DNA of 5,910 nucleotides, from positions 1 to 5,910 of the forward strand of contig JAKDNE010000214.1 in NCBI GenBank assembly GCA_030451965.1, given 5' to 3'. The translations under genes were made by a program, and so were the position numbers. The notes below the pieces were generated by a model. That model ran no database searches and was not told the origin of the DNA. It saw only the letters and a list, made by a program, of their open reading frames with translations. Position 1 is the stretch's first letter. Every line of letters begins with the position of its first letter. Positions 1 to 5,910 of the stretch are shown here, one piece after another. The DNA comes from Brachybacterium sp. (GTDB lineage Bacteria > Actinomycetota > Actinomycetes > Actinomycetales > Dermabacteraceae).

Positions 1-5
1 CTGAT

Positions 6-10
6 CTCCT
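6..10 (-). promoter_or_regulatory. Ribosome binding site of a gene starting just off the left edge
   Basis: Read on the minus strand, the last bases of the window are GCAGGAGATCAG. The AGGAG core is followed by exactly five bases before the window ends. The lysA and otsAB start codons in this window also sit five bases after their AGGAG core, so a start codon is expected immediately beyond position 1. The next gene would begin 36 bases after the lysA stop and would be co-oriented with lysA. In many actinobacteria lysA is followed by hom (homoserine dehydrogenase), then thrC and thrB, so hom is the natural guess, but nothing of its coding sequence is visible. Confidence 0.5.
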
Positions 11-36
11 GCCGTTCGTGCCTCACAGCACGTCGG

Positions 37-1449
37 TCAGCCGATATCGAGGCCGAGCAGGTCGTCCTCGGTCTCGCGACGGATCAGGGTGCGGATCCCG
101 CCGTCGCGCACCGCGATCACCGGTGGTCGCGGCACGTGGTTGTAGTTGGAGGCCAGCGAGTAGCAGTACGCGCCGGTGACCGGCACCGAGATCAGGTCAC
201 CGCGCTCCACATCACTGGGCAGGTACTCGTCCTTGACCACGATGTCTCCGCTCTCGCAGTGCTTGCCGACCACGCGGACCACCTCGGGCTGGGCGTCGGA
301 GACCCGACCGGTGAGCAGGCAGGAGTAGTCGGCGTCGTACAGCGCGGTGCGCACGTTGTCGCTCATCCCGCCGTCGACGGAGACGTACACGCGGTGATGG
401 GGGCCGCCCAGGCGGACATCCTTCACGGTGCCCACGGAGTACAGGGTCTGCGTGGACGGGCCGGCGATCGCTCTGCCGGGCTCGAAGGACATATGGGGCA
501 CTTCGATCTCGAGCTCATGGCACTGCGTCGAGACGATCCGCGCGATCCCGGCGGCGAGCACCTCGGGCGTGGCCGGGGTGTGCTGGGTGTTGTACATGAC
601 GCCGAAACCGCCGCCGAGGTCGAGCTGGTCGATGGTGTGATCGAGCTCGGCGCGGATCCGGGCGACCAGTGCGAGGACCCGGCGTGCGGCGACCTCGAAG
701 CCGCCGGTATCGAAGATCTGGGAGCCGATATGGGAGTGCATCCCCAGCAGGTCCAGCTGCGGTGCCTGGAGCACACGGTGCACGGCGTCGAAGGCGGCGC
801 CGCCGGTGAGGGAGAGCCCGAACTTCTGATCCTCGTGCGCGGTGGCGATGAACTCGTGGGTGTGGGCCTCCACCCCGGTGGTCACCCGCAGCATCACGGC
901 GGCGCGCAGGCCGAGCCGCGCCGCGACGTCGTCGACCAGCTCGATCTCGTCGAGGGAGTCGATGACGATGCGACCCACCCCGGCCTCGAGGGCGCGGCGG
1001 ATCTCCGTCTCTGACTTGTTGTTGCCGTGCAGGGCGATGCGCTCTGCCGGGAAACCGGCGCGCAGGGCGACGGCGAGCTCGCCGCCGGTGCACACGTCCA
1101 GGCCCAGCCCATCCTCCTCGACCCAGCGCACCACGGCGCCGCACAGGAACGCTTTGCCCGCGTAGTACACGTCCGCCCCACGGTGGGGGCCGAACGCCTC
1201 GGCGAAGGCGTCGCGGAAGGCGCGGGCCCGGTGGCGGAAGTCGTCCTCGTCGAGCACGAAGGCGGGGGTGCCGACCTCTTCGGCGATGCGCCGCACGTCC
1301 ACGCCGGCGATCTCGACGGCGCCCTCGGCATTGCGTGCGGAGTTCCGCGACCACAGCCCGTCGATGAGGTGGTTGACGTCCCGGGGGTACGGCAGCCAGG
1401 TGGGGGCTGCATCGTTGCCGTGTAGGGCTCCGGCCTCGTGGGCACGCAT
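37..1449 (-). CDS. lysA: Diaminopimelate decarboxylase LysA
   Basis: PLP-dependent enzyme (alanine-racemase-like fold type III) that decarboxylates meso-2,6-diaminopimelate to L-lysine in the cytoplasm; it is the final step of lysine synthesis and draws on the same pool that feeds peptidoglycan. The 470-residue product has the full set of landmarks: the PLP lysine in YYAGKAF (K99), GMHSHIGSQ (236-244), the LGGGFG phosphate loop (278-283), EPGRAI (323-328), the cross-subunit catalytic cysteine in GKHCESGD (C398), and GAYCYSLASNYN (426-437). The ATG at 1449 is chosen because AGGAG lies five bases upstream and because the N-terminus (AHEAGALH) matches the AHxAGxxH start of actinobacterial LysA proteins. 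The frame stays open upstream to 1632, with another ATG at 1554, but that extension looks non-coding. The gene is intact. It has no upstream partner in the window, so it needs its own promoter in the region shared with otsAB. Confidence 0.97.
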   Translation of the reverse strand: MRAHEAGALHGNDAAPTWLPYPRDVNHLIDGLWSRNSARNAEGAVEIAGVDVRRIAEEVGTPAFVLDEDDFRHRARAFRDAFAEAFGPHRGADVYYAGKAFLCGAVVRWVEEDGLGLDVCTGGELAVALRAGFPAERIALHGNNKSETEIRRALEAGVGRIVIDSLDEIELVDDVAARLGLRAAVMLRVTTGVEAHTHEFIATAHEDQKFGLSLTGGAAFDAVHRVLQAPQLDLLGMHSHIGSQIFDTGGFEVAARRVLALVARIRAELDHTIDQLDLGGGFGVMYNTQHTPATPEVLAAGIARIVSTQCHELEIEVPHMSFEPGRAIAGPSTQTLYSVGTVKDVRLGGPHHRVYVSVDGGMSDNVRTALYDADYSCLLTGRVSDAQPEVVRVVGKHCESGDIVVKDEYLPSDVERGDLISVPVTGAYCYSLASNYNHVPRPPVIAVRDGGIRTLIRRETEDDLLGLDIG

Positions 1450-1454
1450 GTCTG

Positions 1455-1459
1455 CTCCT
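1455..1459 (-). promoter_or_regulatory. lysA ribosome binding site (decides the start)
   Basis: The minus strand reads ACCAGGAGCAGAC and then ATG at 1449. The AGGAG core is five bases from the start codon. This favours 1449 over the in-frame ATG at 1554, which has only a weaker GAGGG six bases upstream and no family support for its extra 35 residues. Confidence 0.75.
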
Positions 1460-1460
1460 G

Positions 1461-1477
1461 GTCTCGCACTGTCTCGC
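1461..1477. repeat. Tandem GTCTCGC repeat in the lysA leader
   Basis: GTCTCGC occurs at 1461-1467 and again at 1471-1477, ten bases apart start to start (one helical turn). A partial third copy, TCTCGC, lies at 1486-1491. The repeats sit directly upstream of the lysA ribosome binding site. They could be a protein-binding site or chance; the word is simple in GC-rich DNA. Confidence 0.35.
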
Positions 1478-1520
1478 CCCCACGATCTCGCCGGGCGGCT
1501 CGCGCCGTCGGCGCTCCCCG

Positions 1521-1526
1521 AGGGTA
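1521..1526 (-). promoter_or_regulatory. Possible lysA -10 element
   Basis: The minus strand reads TACCCT, fitting the actinobacterial TANNNT pattern. It is the only such hexamer on this strand between the lysA start and about 1560, and it would give a leader of roughly 65 bases. The best -35 partner, CTGCGA at 1550-1545 with an 18-base spacer, matches TTGACA at only three positions. This is a weak prediction. Confidence 0.25.
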
Positions 1527-1593
1527 GGTGCGACGTCGATGCCCTCGCAGTCATGTCCGGCCCTCGAGCAGTGCATCCAGTCCCCGTCCAGCC

Positions 1594-1607
1594 GGTCGGA
1601 TCCGACC
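1594..1607. repeat. Perfect 14-bp palindrome, candidate operator
   Basis: GGTCGGATCCGACC is perfectly self-complementary. Its half-site GGTCGGA recurs directly at 1614-1620 and inverted (TCCGACC) at 1713-1719, giving four copies in about 125 bases. Clustered half-sites between divergent promoters are typical of a transcription factor operator, which could act on lysA, otsAB or both. The regulator is unknown. With no spacer in the palindrome it could also simply form a small cruciform or hairpin. Confidence 0.4.
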
Positions 1608-1681
1608 TGCACGGGTCGGAGGCGCAGTTCACCGATGGTGCAGCGGGACCTCGTGTCCAGCAGGTGAGCGATCACACTTGA

Positions 1682-1687
1682 TAGTCT
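1682..1687 (+). promoter_or_regulatory. Possible otsAB -10 element
   Basis: TAGTCT fits the TANNNT pattern of actinobacterial housekeeping sigma -10 boxes. It is the only such match I found in the last 120 or so bases before the gene. It lies in the most AT-rich stretch of the intergenic region (CACTTGATAGTC) and implies a leader of roughly 90 bases. I could not find a good -35 at the normal 16-19 base spacing. The inverted half-site at 1713-1719 would fall just downstream of the transcription start, a position where a repressor could act. Confidence 0.3.
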
Positions 1688-1723
1688 CGGACCGTCGGCG
1701 CGGGAGCCGCAGTCCGACCCCTT

Positions 1724-1740
1724 CGGGCGCTTCCCGCCCG
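1724..1740 (+). other. Short GC hairpin in the otsAB leader
   Basis: CGGGCG (1724-1729) pairs with CGCCCG (1735-1740) across a five-base CTTCC loop, about 30 bases before the otsAB ribosome binding site. Six GC pairs make it reasonably stable in RNA. There is no following U-tract, so it is not an ordinary terminator. A regulatory role is only a possibility; short GC hairpins arise easily by chance in this composition. Confidence 0.3.
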
Positions 1741-1770
1741 CTCCCTCGCCTCCGAGATCGATTCCATGCG

Positions 1771-1776
1771 AAGGAG
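1771..1776 (+). promoter_or_regulatory. otsAB ribosome binding site (decides a TTG start)
   Basis: AAGGAG is followed by the five-base spacer TACCG and then TTG at 1782. The strong, correctly spaced site makes the TTG the only sensible start. The ATG at 1766 is in another frame, and the first conserved OtsA motif (VVVANRLP) begins only 16 residues into the protein. Confidence 0.8.
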
Positions 1777-1781
1777 TACCG

Positions 1782-4064
<2,283 letters not shown>

Positions 4065-4071
4065 GCAAAGA

Positions 4072-4110
4072 ATCCCCGGTCACAGACCGTGACGGACTGT
4101 GACCGGGGAT
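4072..4110. terminator. Strong hairpin terminator shared by otsAB and tRNA-Arg
   Basis: ATCCCCGGTCACAG (4072-4085) pairs perfectly with CTGTGACCGGGGAT (4097-4110), a 14-bp stem with an 11-base loop. It begins seven bases after the otsAB stop and lies eight bases beyond the tRNA 3' end, so it sits exactly between converging transcripts. Going leftward (minus strand) the stem is followed by TCTTTG, a weak T-run; going rightward it is followed by CCCCTCGG with no T-run. It therefore probably ends the tRNA transcript and perhaps also otsAB, since U-poor terminators are common in actinobacteria. Confidence 0.85.
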
Positions 4111-4118
4111 CCCCTCGG

Positions 4119-4191
4119 TGCCCGCGACAGGATTCGAACCTACGACCTTCTGCTCCGGAGGCAGACGCTCTATCCACTGAGCTACGCGGGC
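4119..4191 (-). tRNA. tRNA-Arg (anticodon CCG)
   Basis: A 73-base cloverleaf. The acceptor stem GCCCGCG/CGCGGGC pairs perfectly with discriminator A. The D stem is GCTC/GAGC with GG in the D loop. The anticodon stem is TCTGC/GCAGA with loop CTCCGGA, giving anticodon CCG, which reads the arginine codon CGG. The T arm is GTAGG TTCGAAT CCTGT, in which the two pairs nearest the acceptor stem are G-U wobbles. CCA is not encoded (the next bases are CCG), so the 3' end must be added by nucleotidyltransferase. Because position 36 is G rather than U, this tRNA is not expected to be a substrate of the neighbouring TsaD. The 78 bases between it and tsaD hold a possible promoter and no gene. Confidence 0.97.
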
Positions 4192-4201
4192 GGACTTGGG
4201 A

Positions 4202-4207
4202 AGTCTA
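4202..4207 (-). promoter_or_regulatory. Possible tRNA-Arg -10 element
   Basis: The minus strand reads TAGACT, a TANNNT match ending ten bases before the mature 5' end of the tRNA. Transcription would start about four bases ahead of the tRNA, typical of a single-tRNA gene. No good -35 was found at normal spacing. Read-through from tsaD is an alternative, because no convincing terminator lies between them, only overlapping 5-bp hairpins at 4234-4254. Confidence 0.4.
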
Positions 4208-4269
4208 GCAACAACTGCGAGTGGCTGACCGCGTCCACGGCGTGGAGCCCCACGGGTGTGAGAGGGACC

Positions 4270-5328
4270 TCACCGCAGCAACGGCAGCTGCGCACCGTGC
4301 AGCACCGCAGAGGGGTCCGCAGCGATGCCGAGACCGCTCGGCTCAGCACCGGAACGCACCAGCAGGTCCCCGACAGCGGCGATCATCGCGCCGTTGTCGG
4401 TGCACAGACGCGGTGACGGGATCCGCAGCTCGATACCCGCTGCGACGCACTTCTCCTGCGCGACCGCGCGCAGGCGCGAGTTGGCGGCGACGCCGCCGAC
4501 GATGACCAGGGTGTCGAGGTTCCGTTCGCGCACCGCCCGCATCGCTTTGGTGACCAGCACGTCCACCACGGCCTGCTCGAAGGAGGCGGCGATATCCGCG
4601 ACCGGCACCGGCTCGCCGGCGCGCTCGAGGGTCTCGACGGTGCGGGCCACCGCGGTCTTGAGCCCGGAGAAGGAGAACGTGAACGGCGCGTCCTTCGGGC
4701 GCAGCATCGCGCGCGGGAACGAGAAGGCCGTGGGGTCGCCGTCGACAGCGGCGCGGGAGATCGCGGGCCCTCCGGGATAGCCGAGGCCGAGCAGCCGGGA
4801 GACCTTGTCGAAGGCCTCCCCCGCTGCGTCGTCGAGGGTGTCACCGAGATGCTCGATGGGGTCGCGCACCAGGTCGCCGACGGCGAGGATCGAGGTGTGG
4901 CCACCGGAGACGATGAGCACGATGCTGCGCTCGGGCAGCGGGCCGTGCTCGAGGGTGTCGGCGGCGGCATGGCCTGCCAGGTGATGCACACCGTACAGAG
5001 GCTTGCCGAGCGCCCAGGCGATCGACTTCGCAGCGGCGAGTCCGACATGCACGGCCGTGGCCAGGCCCGGTCCGGAGGTGACGGCGACGTGCGAGACGTC
5101 GGCCAGCTCGACATCCGCATCCTCGAGTGCGATCCGCAGCGTGGGGACGACGGCTTCGAGATGGGCGCGGGCGGCGATCTCGGGGACCACTCCCCCGAAA
5201 TCGGCGTGCTGAGAGGCGCTCGAGGCGAGGCCCTGTCCCAGCAGGATGCCGTCCGAGACGAGGCCGAAACCGGTCTCGTCGCAGGAGGACTCGACCCCGA
5301 GGACGATCGGGGACGCGAGCGTCGTCAC
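4270..5328 (-). CDS. tsaD: tRNA N6-threonylcarbamoyladenosine transferase TsaD
   Basis: TsaD (Kae1/YgjD/Gcp family) transfers the threonylcarbamoyl group from threonylcarbamoyl-adenylate to A37 of tRNAs reading ANN codons, working with TsaB and TsaE; it is usually essential. The 352-residue product, a normal length, shows VLGVESSCDETG (9-20), the metal-binding histidines in HHLAGH (H116 and H120), SGGHTSIL (141-148), the substrate-binding segment around GDTLDDAAGEAFDK (162-175), GGVAANSRLR (278-287) and the third metal ligand in CTDNGAM (D311). I choose the GTG at 5328. It makes a four-base GTGA overlap with the stop of the upstream M23 gene and places the first conserved motif at the usual distance from the N-terminus. 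An upstream in-frame ATG at 5394 would add 22 residues that only mirror the M23 sequence. No clear Shine-Dalgarno precedes the GTG, consistent with translational coupling. The usual actinobacterial partners tsaB and rimI are not directly upstream here. Confidence 0.96.
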   Translation of the reverse strand: MTTLASPIVLGVESSCDETGFGLVSDGILLGQGLASSASQHADFGGVVPEIAARAHLEAVVPTLRIALEDADVELADVSHVAVTSGPGLATAVHVGLAAAKSIAWALGKPLYGVHHLAGHAAADTLEHGPLPERSIVLIVSGGHTSILAVGDLVRDPIEHLGDTLDDAAGEAFDKVSRLLGLGYPGGPAISRAAVDGDPTAFSFPRAMLRPKDAPFTFSFSGLKTAVARTVETLERAGEPVPVADIAASFEQAVVDVLVTKAMRAVRERNLDTLVIVGGVAANSRLRAVAQEKCVAAGIELRIPSPRLCTDNGAMIAAVGDLLVRSGAEPSGLGIAADPSAVLHGAQLPLLR

Positions 5329-5910
5329 CGCAGGATCGACATCGGGTTGGAGTAGTTGCCCGCTTCGTCCATCTTCGCGAAGTGCAGGTGGCATCCGGTG
5401 GAGCGGCCGGTGGAGCCGACGTAGCCGATGGTGTCGCCCGCACTGACGGTGGCGCCCACCGAGGTGTTGTAGCCCTGCAGGTGGTAATAGCCGGTGACGA
5501 CCCCGTTGCCGTGGTCGATCTTCACCCGCTTGCCGGAGGCGCTGTTCTGCTCGACGGCGATGACGGTGCCGGACTTGGCCGCGGCCACGGGGGTGCCGCA
5601 GGCGGAGCCGAAGTCGACGCCGTTGTGGCCCTTGAAGTAGCCGAGGACGGGGTGCATGCGCCCGCCGAACCCGGAGGTGATGGGGCCGCTGACCGGGCGC
5701 AGGTAGCCCTCATGGCCCACCGGATCGGCGACCTCGGCCTCTTCGACGGGCTCGGGGACGGAGACCTCGATGCCGGTGTCCTCGGCCTCCTCGGCGGGCT
5801 CGGACTTCTCGGAGTCCGGGGAGGTGCGTGCCTCGGAGCGGCTGGCGTCAGCATCCTCGGCGCGGGTCTCGACTGCGGCCGCGGTGGCGACATCGGCGGA
5901 CGGGATCGCC
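5325..5910 (-). CDS. M23/LytM-family zinc endopeptidase, 3' part (5' end off the window)
   Basis: The last 194 residues of a secreted or envelope-associated peptidoglycan endopeptidase; the frame is open to the right edge, so the start, signal peptide and any other domains are missing. Numbering from the edge, residues about 13-64 form an acidic, disordered-looking linker (13 Glu and 5 Asp in 52 residues). The M23 domain follows, about 69-190: SGFGGRMHPVLG, the zinc ligands in HNGVD (H95, D99), YYHL (H143), and HLHF (H174, H176), where H176 is the third zinc ligand and H143 and H174 are the expected catalytic histidines. All key residues are present, so this is probably an active enzyme rather than a degenerate LytM regulator. 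Two cysteines, C104 and C173, lie near the active site. The protein ends at the domain with no C-terminal anchor or repeat. Its TGA overlaps the tsaD GTG by four bases. Such enzymes cut peptidoglycan cross-links; the exact bond cannot be told from the sequence. Confidence 0.93.
   Translation of the reverse strand, partial: AIPSADVATAAAVETRAEDADASRSEARTSPDSEKSEPAEEAEDTGIEVSVPEPVEEAEVADPVGHEGYLRPVSGPITSGFGGRMHPVLGYFKGHNGVDFGSACGTPVAAAKSGTVIAVEQNSASGKRVKIDHGNGVVTGYYHLQGYNTSVGATVSAGDTIGYVGSTGRSTGCHLHFAKMDEAGNYSNPMSILR

Larger units (their letters stand above)
1450..1781. other. Divergent intergenic region between lysA and otsAB
   Basis: These 332 bases lie between two divergent start codons and hold no convincing gene. 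Open frames cross the region, but none shows a recognisable protein or a start of its own. The region must carry promoters for both genes. It contains a tandem GTCTCGC repeat near lysA, a perfect 14-bp palindrome with two more half-site copies, and a short GC hairpin in the probable otsAB leader; each is listed separately. I see no recognisable riboswitch. Confidence 0.8.

Noticed and set aside
136..1014. 292-codon plus-strand open frame opposite lysA
   Set aside because: Rich in Gly, Ala, Val, His and Asp with no recognisable motif; it is the antisense shadow of a well-supported lysA in GC-rich DNA.
1450..1632. N-terminal extension of lysA to 1632 or 1554
   Set aside because: The frame is open but the extra residues have low-complexity, non-family character; the ATG at 1449 has the better ribosome binding site and the family-like N-terminus.
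1450..1781. Lysine (L-box) riboswitch upstream of lysA
   Set aside because: I could not find the conserved core elements or a terminator/antiterminator arrangement; only short repeats are present.
4234..4254. Terminator after tsaD
   Set aside because: Only two mutually exclusive 5-bp hairpins (TCCAC/GTGGA and CGTGG/CCACG) with no T-run; too weak to call.
4099..4416. Plus-strand open frame of 105 codons crossing the tRNA region, containing RIRTYDLLLRRQTLYPLSYAG
   Set aside because: This peptide is the antisense translation of a tRNA-Arg gene, a familiar false protein in databases; the tRNA cloverleaf explains the sequence.
5325..5720. M23 protein as a complete 131-residue gene starting at the GTG at 5720
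   Set aside because: The same frame continues without a stop to the window edge with a coherent acidic linker, no ribosome binding site is seen at 5720, and no signal peptide would be present.

Overview
This window looks like ordinary chromosomal DNA from a high-GC actinobacterium. Codon third positions are strongly G/C, the genes use AGGAG-type ribosome binding sites, and the tRNA gene does not encode CCA. LysA carries the actinobacterial N-terminal pattern AHxAGxxH. My best guess is the Micrococcales, perhaps near Brachybacterium or Dermabacteraceae; this is a judgement from protein appearance, not a database result.

Layout, left to right. On the minus strand lies lysA (37-1449), the last step of the diaminopimelate route to lysine. 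A good ribosome binding site at the extreme left edge suggests that another minus-strand gene starts just outside the window. A 332-base divergent intergenic region (1450-1781) separates lysA from a plus-strand gene for a fused trehalose-6-phosphate synthase/phosphatase (otsA-otsB, 1782-4064). This region must hold both promoters, and it contains a perfect 14-bp palindrome with two further copies of its half-site.

The fused gene ends at a strong 14-bp-stem hairpin (4072-4110). On the other side of the hairpin is a minus-strand tRNA-Arg(CCG) (4119-4191). Further right on the minus strand are tsaD (4270-5328, tRNA t6A37 modification) and the 3' part of a gene for an M23/LytM-type cell-wall endopeptidase (5325-5910), which runs off the right edge. 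The endopeptidase stop and the tsaD start overlap by four bases (GTGA), so the two are almost certainly co-transcribed and probably translationally coupled.

Functionally the window is housekeeping: lysine/diaminopimelate metabolism, the compatible solute trehalose, tRNA supply, tRNA modification and peptidoglycan remodelling. The genes do not form one pathway, although LysA (which consumes the cell-wall precursor meso-DAP) and the M23 enzyme both touch cell-wall chemistry. I see no mobile element, CRISPR array, defence module or clearly new system. The items most worth a second look are the palindrome cluster between lysA and otsAB, the unusual M23-tsaD coupling, and the hairpin shared by the convergent transcripts.
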